Shown here: positions 38,051 through 50,222 of the stretch, piece by piece | Layout of the letters: each line of letters starts with the position of its first letter | Numbering within the stretch: the stretch's first letter is position 1 | Assembly: GCF_011397635.1 (NCBI RefSeq) | Contig: NC_064756.1 | Location: forward strand, 21,878,907-21,942,906 | Length of the DNA stretch: 64,000 nt | Direction of reading: 5' to 3' | DNA from: Epinephelus fuscoguttatus | Taxonomy: Eukaryota > Chordata > Actinopteri > Perciformes > Serranidae | Translations under genes and position numbers: made by a program | The notes under the pieces: model-generated | Told to the model about the DNA's origin: nothing | What the model saw: the letters and a program-made list of their open reading frames with translations, nothing else | Database searches by the model: none

Positions 38051-38817
38051 TGTCAAAGACAGTGGTTCATTTGTACAAAAATCTACCAAATAACTGCTGT
38101 CATGACCCTTTAAAGTGAATCATTTGAGTTGTATTCTTGTCCAGGCATTTGTTGTTTGCCACTGTACTCACAGAGTAAGTAGCCTGTAAATATTTATGAG
38201 TGTTTGGTTTTGATTTATGTTTCATTCTGTCTGTGAATAAGTGTGTAAATGTCAGTATGCATTCACTGAGCCGTGTAAAAAGATGTTGCTTGTGGTGAGT
38301 AAAGTTATTGATGATACAAATTGTTGTTTCTTAATTATATAACAACAGAGTACAATGCCAAGCAAATTTTAAACTTGATTTTTATTATGTACAAACCAGA
38401 TCTGAATAATAAACTACAGATCATAACTATATTATGCTATCAGCAATGAGATTCTGTACATGATACCCAAAAACCAGTAAGACTGTCAGTGGGCAGACTT
38501 GCAGGTCATTATCAGAGCAGATTTAAAACAACATGAAATATTAAAATTACTTTGCTCTTCAAAAGCTTACATATTTCAAGTTTCTTTTTTTTACACATAG
38601 TTCAGGTTTGACTGTTCCTTCATAACCGATAAATGAAATCTGAGTGCAGATTAATCAAGTATAGACAGAAGAGGTTACATAAGATACAAGCGTATTTGCT
38701 CGGTTTCCATGGTTTCCTGACAAATCACAACATTATCAGATGTAATGTTCTCGCAACAACCATACAGTTGCAATATGGTATGAGGCAACAAGGTGAAGAC
38801 ATTCGGCAGTTGATCCG
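38051..38817. other. Convergent 3' regions of the apoA-V-like and ZPLD1-like genes
   Basis: The plus-strand gene stops at 38050 and the minus-strand gene stops at 38818. AATAAA-type signals occur on the plus strand (around 38406). The sequence is AT-rich and has no ORF of interest. The minus-strand 3' UTR must also end here or overlap the other transcript. Confidence 0.4.
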
Positions 38818-41800
38818 TCAGTCAAAGGCGTGAGGTAATCCTCCCACCCAGTAAAACTTCTTCACGGCAAACCAGCCACCCAGAACCAACATGACAGCAG
38901 CAGCCGAGCCAAACACCACCCCCACCACCAGGCCCGGCACGTTCACGTCATCCCTCTCTGATGCCATGTTATTACCTGATACACGTAGGGGAGATTAATT
39001 TAGATTAGTTTTTCTTCAAGATATTAAAATGTATTTCAAATGAGGGGTGTGAGCAACATATACTCACTGTAGGCAGCAGCATTTGGTCTGTCTTTAATAG
39101 AGGAAGATAAGAAAGAGAGTCAGTGAAGAAGTTTTTATTGTAGTTCACTACAGAAGTGTATTTACTGGATCTTACCTTCTCCAGCAGTGTAAAGAGGTCC
39201 AACTGTAACAGTGGCAGAGTCATTGCCTTCCTCTCCAAAAGGAGTCACAGATCTTTTTCTTCTTTTTTGGTTATTACAGCCCTGAAAATAACAAACACTC
39301 TGTCAGGTTTGTTTTGATTTATATATTTCATTCATTCATTCATTCATTCATCTTCTAACCGCTTCATCCTCTTGAGGGTCGCGGGGGGGCTGGAGCCTAT
39401 CCCAGCTGACATCGGGCGAGAGGCAGGGTACACCCTGGACAGGTCGCCAGACTATCGCAGGGCTGACACATAGAGACAAACAACCATTCACGCTCACATT
39501 CACACCTATGGACAATTTAGAGTTATCAATTAACCTAGTCCCCAATCTGCATGTCTTTGGACTGTGGGAGGAAGCCGGAGTGCCCGGAGAGAACCCACGC
39601 TGACACGGGGAGAACATGCAAACTCCACACAGAAGGGCTCCCACGCCCGGGATCGAACCGGCAACCCTCTTGCTGTGAGGCGAGAGTGCTAACCACTACA
39701 CCACCGCCGCCCGTGATTTACATATTTATATGATGTAAAACTCTTGCTTTTCAATATATGTTTTAAGTGTAAGAAATAATGTGTTCTTTACTTGTTATAT
39801 TTTATGATAGAATAAGAAATCGTAATGGTGATTGTCATTTAAGGCGCAACTATGAACCACAGTGTCCCCAGAACAGATCTGTTCAAGGACATGTGTTTGT
39901 GCATGTTGTTTCAAACCTTCCTCTCTACATTTCCTGTTACCTCTCTATACTGTCAGCAATCTAATGAGGCAATAAATGTTGCAACGATGCTGTTTCTCCA
40001 CAGTTTGCAGCAATGCAATGTCTAAGTCTAAACTGTAGATTTCTATTTTTATCAATGTTTGTCCTAAGAAACATTGCCATGGGTTATTTTTGAAAGTTGC
40101 TTTGGCATTACTTTCTCTAACGTATTTAAAGGAGCAGTGTAAGATTTAGGGAGATTTAGTGACATCTAGTGGTGAGGATTGCAGATTGCAACAAGCTTAA
40201 ACTTCTCCCGGTTACGGCCTATTTCCACCAGATGCGTGTTGGTTGCATCTCCGCTCCGGCACGGCAGCGGAGCCAATAGGATTCAATTCTAGTCAATGTG
40301 TGTGTTTCCACCGGCTGCGGCTGTGCTGCGTTCCGGCTTCGTCACAGCTCCGGCAGTCTGGAGCCCTGCGCAACAGATATGCAGGACTTCTATTTTTGCT
40401 GGACGCCGGAGCACAACGCAGCAATTCAGCACAAAGCAGATCGTGCGGGGCAGGAAGTCGTGCACAGAAACACGATAAAACATCCGGTTAATTTTCAAAA
40501 CAAAACACACAGTGTTCACGCGGATCATATTTCCCTGCACTACACCTTGAAAACTACATAATGGGCAGAGGCAGGCCTGAAGTCAACAGGTCAGTGGTTT
40601 TCAGACGTCATTTCACCCCGTTAACACCATGGACGATGAGATGTTAATCACGGCAGTGCACCGAGATGTCTTCCGGCGGAGCTGCACCGCTCCGCACAGC
40701 AAACGCAGCCGTTGGGTGTTGACAGACGGACGCACGCAGCGGATAACCAGTGCTGCCCTTCCGCAACGGACACGCATCCAGTGGAAATCCGGCGTTAGAA
40801 TTCCTTCAGTGTTCATTGTTCGGGAGGTTTTCACAAGAGGCTACTACTCTCCAAAACAAACTAATCAGGTGATGAAACCCCATAAAATTACCCAATAAAG
40901 CAGTTGCACATTACAAATCAGTGTTTCTTCAACACCGTTTAGCACATTGCAGAGAGGCAGTTTTTCTCTGATAACTTAAGATCCAGACAGAGGTTTTTAT
41001 CAGGAGGCAAATTATCTCCAGAGGTTTCTTCCTCTCTAAAACAAATGGATCTGGTGATTTAAACCAGTAAAAACACTGAATAAAATAGTTTCTCATTCCA
41101 ACACTGCAGTCGTAGAGGGGCTGCTAACTACACTGGCTGATGTGAAAACCTAAATCGCCCTATCTAGAGCCAGTGTTTGGTTTGTCCATTCTGGGCCACT
41201 GTAGAAACATGATGGTGCAACATGGCAGACTTCGTGGACAAGGACTCACCCCCTATGTAGATATAACTGTTTCTTTCCAAGGTAAAGAAAACACAACAAT
41301 TCATATTTCCAGGTGATTATGCACTAGAAAAAACATACTTATTATATTATAATATATTAATATATTATGAATATTTTCTGCCATAATATATCCCCCTAAA
41401 TCCTACACACTGGACCTCTAAAACAGATTCATTTGTTCTTGACTTTTCAACTTACAGCGAGCAGCTCTCGACATTTGCTGGGCTCACAGAGTCTCAGTAT
41501 GCAGTGCAGATAGATGACGGACTTGGCCTGGTCGCGGTGCTGAACAAAACGGAAGGCGTCGAAGTAAAACTGGGCAATCTTGGAAACGCCATTACTTGTC
41601 ACATATGTCCTTTGTTCCACATTACAGCTGGAGGAGAGCAGAATTTTAGAAAGTGAAATTGAAGTTATGATATTTCCCCGATGTATGAAGCTACGCTAAT
41701 AATGTGTGCGTCCATACCCGGTGAAGAAGTTGTGCTTCTCAGTGTGTGATACATTGTAAGGGGTGGGAGTGGCAAAGCAGTGATCCAGCAGTACGTAAAA

Positions 41801-44130
41801 ACTAAAAAGAGGACAATAAGTTACAGTTTAGAAAACACTCACTTTCATTTCAATATTGTTTTCAGTTATGCACATTCACTGTGAGCATCCACTAATCCAA
41901 GTAGAGTTTTACATACTTTCCTGTGAGGTTAACAGCCCTGACCTCCACATAGATCTTGGTTCGTAGCTCAAGTCCTGTTGAAGGAACCTCTAACGGGTGG
42001 GTATAGTCAGAGTCCTGGAGAAACAAGACGTCAGGGCGAAATAAGTCAAGAGAAATAGCTCTACAGTGTAGTGTGTCTCTGGCTGCCAACTTACATTAAA
42101 AACCTTCATTTGCAGTGTGTCAATAAAGGTTCCATTATTAGTGCCGGTCGCCACGGAAACTGAAGAGCTAAAAAATCATGGAAAACAGGATGCACATGTA
42201 ATGTGTTGCCTCAGACAAGATGCAAAAGGGTACATTTACAACTAAATAATCATCACAGACAAATCTTTTTTGCGCAATGTAGGCTTTTATTAAGATGAAC
42301 TGTTACTCACGCCACAATCTTTGTGTTGTTGATGAGGTACTCCAGCGGGTAGCGGCAAGAGAAATGGTAGTAGAGGTCTGTGGAGTAGCTGATCATCCCC
42401 TGGTCAGATCTGGGTGTGTCAATGTACCCAGTGATGATGACTGACTGGATACTTGAGAAGCTGCTAAAGGGACCTGTGGGGTCTGGGTTCTCATCCACAA
42501 TCTGAACAAGACAACACAAAAAAAACATATGAGCTTACTCTATATTGCCACATAATAACTCTAAATAACGTTTATCTGAATCCCTGTTGCAGTAAAATCC
42601 CTGGAACTATTTGTCTAGTATTTCAACATCATTCAACATCCTCTGACCTGCAGAGACTGGCGGCAGGGGTTATCCAGACTGTGGTTAACAGGAAGCTTGT
42701 AACGGATGATTGGAGGGTCCACGCTGGTGTCAGCAGAGCCCTGGCAGTCTGTATTGTTGTGTTCCCCGTTGAGAGCCAGGTCGGTGGTGTTGAAGCCTGC
42801 CCACTGAGCCGTGCACAGGTTGATCTCCAACGTGATCATTGTGGTGCCACAGTCAATTGTCATGTCTGAGCTGTCTGTAAGAGACGGGAAAAGAGAAGCC
42901 AAGGAGGAGATTTTAACATTGTGAGAGTTTTTTTCCCATTGGATTCAAAGGGAAAATTAATATGATGATCCAGTTGCTGCTGCAGAGACACAGATAAGAA
43001 AAGTTCCTAACATTAAAGCTACAACTGGTAACGTTTATGCCTTCTAATGGCATTGGCGAGAATCTACCAATCTAACCTATCAGAGCCAAGAAGTCTTTGA
43101 CGCAGCTGTCAATTATGTCAATTACAGCTTGTGAACTGTCAAACTAAGCAGCGTTGATCAAATATGAGTCAAGATTCTGCCTATTTTTCACCTCAAAGGT
43201 TCTTCATTCATTCATTCATCTTCTAACCGCTTCATCCTCTTGAGGGTCGCGGGGGGCTGGAGCCTATCCCAGCTGACATCAGGCGAGAGGCAGAGTACAC
43301 CCTGGACAGGTCGCCAGACTATCGCAGGGCTGACACATAGAGACAAACAACCATTCATGCTCACATTCACACCTACGGACAATTTAGAGTTACCAATTAA
43401 CCTAGTCCCCAATCTGCATGTGTGCTGTGAGAGGAAGCCGGAGTGCCCGGAGAGAACCCACGCTGACACGGGGAGAACATGCAGACTCCGCACAGAGGGG
43501 CTCCCACGCCCGGGATCGAACCGGCAACCCTCTTGCTGTGAGGCGAGAGTGCTAACCACCACACCACCGTGCCGCCCCCTCAAAGGTTCTTTTGAAATAA
43601 ATTTTAGTGCACTGTTTAGCTGTAAAATAAAAAAGTTGGTCCGGCCACTGTGTTGAAACCACCAGCAACAAACTTTCTCATTTTACAGATAAACAGTACA
43701 CAAAAATATGTTTCTGAAAACATCACTGCTGCCTAGTTTGACAGTGTGAGCGCAGTTCACATGCACTGATTGGCATGACTGATAGCTGCATTAGAAACTC
43801 CTGGGCTCAGATTGGTCGTTTTTGTTCATGTGCAGAAAGGTCATTAGAATTGCTGTGTTTCAGCAAGTATGACAAAAGGATACTTTGCAGAAACGTTACC
43901 AGCTACAACCTTCATTAGAGGAAAAAAGTAATTTTCTCAATTTGTATTTGTCACCAAATGCCATCTGCTCTGATTTGTGCAGAATGCTCAGATAAAACAA
44001 AACCATCTGACTCAGTGAAAGTAATATCTGACCAACCTGGGGTTCTCTCATATTCAGATGAGCAGTTGTAGAGACACAGAGCTGGCTGCAGGAGCACCAC
44101 CAGCAGAGGGAGACAGAGATGAAGCATCAT
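38818..44130 (-). CDS. zpld1: Zona pellucida-like domain protein of ZPLD1 type, about 408 aa
   Basis: Ten coding exons, phase-matched: 44130-44037, 42874-42648, 42501-42311, 42167-42095, 42014-41917, 41801-41718, 41627-41456, 39281-39176, 39091-39068, 38975-38818. They total 1227 bases including the stop, close to human ZPLD1 (about 415 aa). A signal peptide (MMLHLCLPLLVVLLQPALC) is followed by a ZP module with conserved cysteines and the ZPLD1-like strings TDLALNGEHNNTDCQG, ITGYIDTP and FSCRYPLEYLINNTKI. After the ZP module comes a furin-type site KRRKRS, then a TM segment (GLVVGVVFGSAAAVMLVLGG) and a tail ending HAFD. Cleavage would release a ZP protein able to polymerise; ZPLD1 relatives form the inner-ear cupula matrix. 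Two introns contain the same SINE. Which zpld1 paralogue this is cannot be decided here. Confidence 0.85.
39328..39712 (-). mobile_element. tRNA-derived SINE, copy 1
   Basis: Read on the minus strand it starts with a tRNA-like head: box A (TGGTGTAGTGGTTAGCAC) and a perfect box B (GGTTCGATCCC). It ends in (TGAA)n. The 14-bp direct repeats TGATTTAYATATTT flank it. It lies in the zpld1-type intron between 39281 and 41456. Confidence 0.85.
40125..41425. mobile_element. MITE-like element with a nested second inverted-repeat element
   Basis: Outer ends read GGAGCAGTGTAAGATTTAGG and CCTAAATCCTACACACTGGA, an imperfect inverted pair found again at 60585-60925. The nested segment about 40222-40790 has its own ends, TTTCCACCAGATGCGTGTTG and CACGCATCCAGTGGAAA. 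Confidence 0.6.
43013..43912. mobile_element. MITE-like element, interrupted by a SINE
   Basis: The ends are inverted: left AAGCTACAACTGGTAACGTT, right AACGTTACCAGCTACAACCT. The 43205-43577 SINE lies inside. No coding capacity. Confidence 0.55.
43205..43577 (-). mobile_element. tRNA-derived SINE, copy 2
   Basis: Same family and orientation as the copy at 39328, with box A, box B and a (TGAA)n tail. A perfect direct repeat CTCAAAGGTTCTT lies on both sides. It sits inside an older inverted-repeat element (43013-43912) in the first intron of the ZPLD1-like gene. Confidence 0.88.
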
Positions 44131-44465
44131 GCTGTCTGGAGAAGGCTCGGTCAGATTGATGAACCCTGTGTTTAGATGGAGGAAAAAAAGAAATCACTTT
44201 AAGGACTTTTTGCACTGAGTCAGAGCAAATACACAAAAAGTGATTGTTTAGAAAAAACACAATTCTTGAAAGTAGATTTTGGATGTGATCTTTATTTTCA
44301 GTATCAAATTGTGCTGTAAATTTTGTTTTGCAAGACTAAAAATGACCCCAAAATGCTGTCATTTAAAAGCAATAAATTTCCAAGTAGCCCCATGAGACAA
44401 CCTGAAAAGAGACTTACCTTAGCGGTTACCTGAGCAGGTGTTGCAGAAGTAGTCGTGCACACTGG

Positions 44466-44473
44466 CTTTTATA
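44466..44473 (-). promoter_or_regulatory. TATA box of the ZPLD1-like gene
   Basis: On the minus strand TATAAAAG lies about 30 bases before a short noncoding first exon whose donor is at AAG|GTAAGT (44418|44417) or CAG|GTAACC (44430|44429). The next acceptor lies just upstream of the ATG at 44130. Confidence 0.5.
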
Positions 44474-44554
44474 GAATTTGACAGACTCAAGACACCTAAA
44501 ACCACAGAGGTGTGCTCTCCCTCCGACTAAATATAGACCCCTATGCACACAAAT

Positions 44555-44579
44555 ACACACACACACACACACACACACA
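44555..44579. repeat. (AC)n microsatellite
   Basis: About 12 AC units, just upstream of the ZPLD1-like promoter. Confidence 0.9.
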
Positions 44580-46449
44580 AGTAAACACACTTTCTCCACG
44601 TTTCTACTGTGACTTGTCGTTCAGACAGCAGCCGCTCCTGGCAGGGTTCACTGTCAGATCTAAGCACAGCAGATTAATCTGTCAGTGGGATTTGACACAG
44701 ATCCCTCAGGTTAACTTCAGCTGCTGTTTCGGGTTTCCCTCCATCAAAACAGTTATGGAAGATGAAAGTTGTGAGCTGGTTGTGCTGAGACAAATGAGGT
44801 TCAAACTTTGATGCAATGCACATATTTATTGGTAAATAAACTTGTAATTCAGGTCTTTGCAAATGCATTTTGAAACTATCAACATAATTATTGGTCAGGA
44901 TCAGATTTCATCCACATTTCATATATTTCTCACCAGCAATTTCTCACCAAACTCAGGGAACGTTACTAAAACCTGCAGGCTATTTATCAGCATGCTACAG
45001 TAAATCAGTGACTGAAAACTTGCAGAATAAAATTCATTTTTTATGCTTAAAAAAGATTATACTGCAGCCCCTTTGCTTAATGACTGAGATGCTGCATTAC
45101 AAATAAAACACAAATCTACTGATTCAGAATCATCAACTCTTTACTCTCAAAAGAAAGAAGCACCTTTTCCAAAATCTTTGTGCAGAGATTCACTAAAAGG
45201 ATTTGCGTCTTGAGAATGAATCACCTTGAATGCTTGAAAGGTGATCATGCTTGCCACAAGCGAAGAAGTCCTCAGCCAACCAGAATTGACCTTTGTTAAT
45301 TTCCCTTGCATGTCAGCCCTCTCTCCTCTATTGTCTCCACCGAGCTGCAGTGCAGATAGTCTACATAGCTATGGGCCACAACTGCTGCTGTTCACTCGAG
45401 AAGCCCCATTGTTCCTCAGAAACACTGTATGAAATGTTCTAGTGGGTTCTTTTTTTTCTGTTTTTGCCAAAGTGCCCATGGTGAGAGGAGACATTTGTTA
45501 CACTATCCACAGATGCGTCACTCCTTTACAATCTCCTCAGTCTTTGTCTGGGTCTGAGGATTACCTCCCAGGACACTTATTTGGCAACAAGTCGCCGGCC
45601 ATTCTTCTGCACTCTAATCACATTCTCCATTTCATTTTTTATAATCCCTCTGACTACATGCTCAGAGATCATGTCTGGATGGAGATGTCTGGAAAATCAC
45701 CTGTCACCTGCTCACCTGTCCATAGGTTGACAGGCCAGGATAAACCACAAATCACCCATGTATGAAATAGTCACGTGAATGTCACGGAGTGTATTGCATA
45801 TCACATGTTGTCACCCCCCAAAGACAGCCATGTATCTCCACTTTTAAGTGAACCTTTATGGGTAGGAAAATATGCTTACTTTGGGATTCAAATTTAGACT
45901 GACTGCCAGTGTACTGTGATAATGATTTGTATGCATCTCTGCTGCATCCTTTCACCAAGTGTGAGAATGGTTACTGATATACAATCACACTAGAAAACAA
46001 TGAAAACAAGGCCCAAGGCAGGACACATTTTTAGTTATGGAAGAAAGAGGATACACTGGGAAGCTTGTGAGGACACGGCACTGTACTCTGTGGGCATCTC
46101 CAGTAAAGCAGATCATTAAAGCAGCTAATGACCCCCAGAGTGCGAATAAAGCACATCACACTGACAACTAACTGGGTGAAAATGTGTAAAAATAGATGCA
46201 ACACTCCAAAGTTGCAGAAGAGTTTTCGTCTAAGTGCACATTGCTTACCTGTGAAGCAAAGGGCAGCGTAGATCCCTTAATGAATGGTGAATTTTTATGC
46301 ACCAATTTGTGCCTCTTGTTCATCAATTTGTGGCGTAATTATCTTTAACTTTGCTAAAAGTCCTTTACAATTTTATGTTGTAATCAGGGGAACCAAATCA
46401 AAATCTTCTAAATATTGTGTAGCAATATTTGTTCTTGAAGAAACAATAA

Positions 46450-47342
46450 TTAGTGTCAGTGTTAAAAGAAGCATCCAGATCCTTTCGTAAAAGTACCAAA
46501 ACAGCCCTGTAATAATACTCTACTACAAGTAAATGGCCTGCATTCATATTCTTATTGATATGGTAGTTTTATAAGTAAAAGTATTAAAAGTAAAAGTATT
46601 TGTTATTATATTATTATTATTATTATTATAATGTTATTATATATGACAATATAAAGACTGTTAACAGTGATGCATTAATGTATAAGTAGCATTTTTACTG
46701 CTGTAGCTTTTTTGACTCCTTTATATAAAGTTAGGTGTGTTAGTCCAGTGGTTTCCAACCTGCGGGTCAGGTCCTACCAAAGAGTCAAAAGATAAATCAG
46801 AGGACTTATGAGGTGATTAATGGGAGAGGGGAGAGAAAGAAAAAAACAAGTTGTGCAACTCATATTTATAATACTTGTAAAATACTAGATCATTTGAGCA
46901 GGTATACAAATTAAACCATCAGAGAAGTTTAGATAAAAATAAAATAAATATGTCTTTGGTGAAGACAAGACAACAAGACAGACAAAAATTATAAATTTAC
47001 AAGTCAGAAAGATTGGGAATCGTTGGTTTAATCTTTAATATTTTCTAGTGGTAGAGCAGGCGCCCCATGTACAAGACTGTTGCTGCAGCGGCCCGGGTTC
47101 AACTCCAGCCTGTGGCCCTTTGCTGCATGTCACTCCCTCTCTCTCTCCCCCTTTCACACTTGACTGTCCTATCAATTAAAGGCTAAAAATGCCCCTAAAA
47201 ATATCTTTTAAAAAAAAAAAAAAAAAAGAAATGTCATGGAGTAGAAGTTTTGCACAGAAAGAGCATAAAGCAGAAATATTCAACCTCAGATTTTTACATA
47301 ATTAAAGTACTTGAGTAAATATACTTAGTTACTCATCACCGC
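46450..47342. mobile_element. CAGTGGTGG-family element interrupted by other repeats
   Basis: Begins with the CATCCAGATCCTTTCGTAAA type of end and finishes AAGTACTTGAGTAAATATAC, CATCACCGCTG. It contains a CAGTGGTTTCCAACC-type hAT-like MITE (46744-47030) and the SINE 47046-47228. Confidence 0.45.
47046..47228 (+). mobile_element. Short tRNA-derived SINE with poly(A) tail
   Basis: GTGGTAGAGCAGGCGCC resembles box A and CCCGGGTTCAACTCC box B. Then a CTCTCTCTCCCCCTTTC body and a run of A at 47211-47227. A different SINE family from the two (TGAA)-tailed copies. Confidence 0.75.
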
Positions 47343-49257
47343 TGGTGTCATTGGACAGCAGCAGATTCAGCAATTCATCAGTAGTTTGCTGTCACCTGCT
47401 GGCCAAAGGTAGACACAGCTCTAATGCTTTGTTGACAGCCGCTGACAGACTTGTGATTCACCCGTGTCGAAGAGTGCAAGCCATGAGACACAACTTCCCC
47501 CTCAATGAACAGGCAGCACAGTGAAAGCTGTTGTGCACTTGGTTCTCAGAAAAACACCATTCATACATTCCTGTAAACAAAAGAAGGACAAATAATCAGG
47601 AATTACTAAAGACACAAAAATAAAGTCATCAACAGTAAATAGAGAAACATGTTTTGTTCTGCGCCACCAGGGTCGGAATACCAAGTGGGCAGAGTGGGCA
47701 ACCACTACCGGGCCCAAAAAGCCTTGGGGGTACTGAATGTTAACTCTTTGCTTATTTAATTTGTGCAGCAGTATACCCCTCTTAAATGTAGCATCATCTA
47801 ACGTGATAATGGCCTTAGGGAGGACTCTGATCTGAAGGTCTGGGCAGAAGGTGTTTGGGTCAAAATCTAGTTTTTAAAGGCTTTATTTTTGGGGTTTCCG
47901 GGCTATTATTTGCTTAAATCATTGAAATCAATAGGCCTATATTTGGGACAGGCGTCAATATGGGACAGGCCTTAAATTCCTTTCACACAAAACTATTGCT
48001 CAGTAAAGATTTGGAAATACAATCAAATTATTTATTGAAACCAGAATGAATATTACTTGTGTAAGGGCTTTAGATAATGAATCATTTGATCTAGCTCCAA
48101 CAGACAGAGTATCAGAGAGAAAGAGTTAAGGCATTTTGTATTTAAAAAAAAAAAAAAAAAAATTAAGTGTTTTGCAACCAGACCAGGCGTCTAATTGAGA
48201 CAGACGTTTATTTGTCATAATGTGTAGCCACACCAGACTTGTAAAAGGGACTGGGCGTTTAACTGGCACTAGGCTTTTAATTGAAGTTTTATGACATTCC
48301 TAATTATTCTGTGTTTAATTACATTGCCACGTAGCAAATATAGGTCCAAGTAGTATTCTGGCACAGGAAAACGGCACGGAAAAGCAGACACAGGAGTTAA
48401 TGGGGCCCATTAGGTCGCTCTTGCCTTACGGCCCCCTGGCAGGTTAATCTGACAGTGGCCTACCAAAGGCTTTCCAAGAGGACTAAAACAAGCCTGTTCA
48501 TATGTCTATTTTATGATGTTTTTAAATGTTCCCTCAAATATACAAATCAGTCACTTTTTCAAATGCACATTTAAATTACACAATAATACCACAGAGTCCA
48601 ACATGAACTCCTGCTGTGAAATTACCCATGCTACATTCCTGCTTAGCACAAATAATCTTTGTGAAAAGCTCAACAGGGGCGGCGTTTGCAACACATGCTC
48701 CTCATCACATGACATACATCTGCATGCATCGACCAGTAATCAAACAAACATCAGAGGCTTCGAAAAGACCAAAACAAGGCAAAAAAAAATCCCAGGTCAC
48801 ACGCGATGAGCCTCCATAGGCTCAGTCTGACAACAAGACTCCCACATGACAAACGCCCATGTGTTACTAGAGAGACAGACAAATAGAGAGATGGCCTGAA
48901 GCCAGATAGTAAACAACAGACCTACACACAAACAAACAGCCTGTGATTGTCTGTCCTCGCTCAGCTCTCCACCGAGAGGAGCTGCTGTTTATTACTCTTC
49001 TTCCAAGGTCATCTGTTGATGGATGTTGTTAAAAATCACACAACACAAGAGGGGGGTAAACTGCAGGCTGCGGTGAGCTGACTTCTGGGTTACGAGATTA
49101 TGTGTGTCTCCGACCTCAGTCATATATTCAATCATGTCATGTACTGTACATTGTGTTAAAGCACTAGATGCAATAACACGGGCAGCAGATAAACAGACGA
49201 GCCTGCGAAGAGGACAGCATGTTTGACCTCTGTTTTTTCTTCCTATTTTTGCTGCAT

Positions 49258-49260
<3 letters not shown>

Positions 49261-49315
<55 letters not shown>

Positions 49316-49319
49316 TATA
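49261..49319. repeat. (TA)n microsatellite
   Basis: About 59 bases of alternating T and A with one C interruption. Confidence 0.95.
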
Positions 49320-50222
49320 TTTTATTGATACCAGCACTTTAAGTACTTGTAAGTACTTTTGGAGGGACAATGTGAGAGTTAGTGAAACAGGTGCATAGTC
49401 TGGGGAAATGTGAGGAACGCAGTTATTAAATTGGGGGTTATCTTAAGAAATGTATGTAAGCACAAAGAGAAAAACTATATCAGATCTAATAAGTAGTTGC
49501 GTGACTAAATATATAAAACAGTCTGGTGACTGCAAATGTCATAGCATATGATTCACATCATTTTCATACTTATTAAACCATTCAGAGGCCCTATGTGCAC
49601 CCTGTGGAGGGGAATACTGTCATCCTGAAGGACACCACTCCCATTTATCATTAAATGTAGAGACATAAGGTAGGTAGGTGCTCACTCAGGTTAACTTTGC
49701 TTTCATTTGCAGTTACCTGTCTCTCTAATGCAGTGATGGGCAAATATAGACCTGTGGTCCAAATCTGGCCCCGTGACAACAATATTTGGCCCCCTGATTA
49801 AGTTTTCTCCTTCAAAGATAACTTCAGAAACATTACATACTTCATTTCAATCCTAATAAAGATGACCTAACATCTAATATAGCCCTCACATTGAAAAGAA
49901 GCAAGCAACCTAGTGATGGGCCGACAGATTCTTTGCATGGTATCGGTGTCCTCGAGTTGATACATGTAAATTGATTGAACCTTCTGAGTTTATATACTTT
50001 TTGCAAAATGTGGTTTCAGTTTCTCCATGATACTCTGATAGTACATGCACTATTAACAGTGCTTCCCGCACCAGAAAACTTCTCCTCAACACATTACCTA
50101 TCATCATGTCTGAGACTGAATGAAGAAGGTGTTTGACTATCAGCAGGTTTACTCTTTACTGTATTTATTCATTTATTTATTACTACCAGTTTTGTGTATG
50201 TGTGTGTATATGTGAGTATGTA

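Noticed and set aside
39600-39712. tRNA-like sequence with intact box A and box B
   Set aside because: It is the head of a SINE, with a long non-tRNA body, tail and target duplications; no cloverleaf gene is claimed.
43240-43656. 138-codon plus-strand ORF repeated in part at 39551-39733
   Set aside because: Both are readings through the same SINE family and not a gene.
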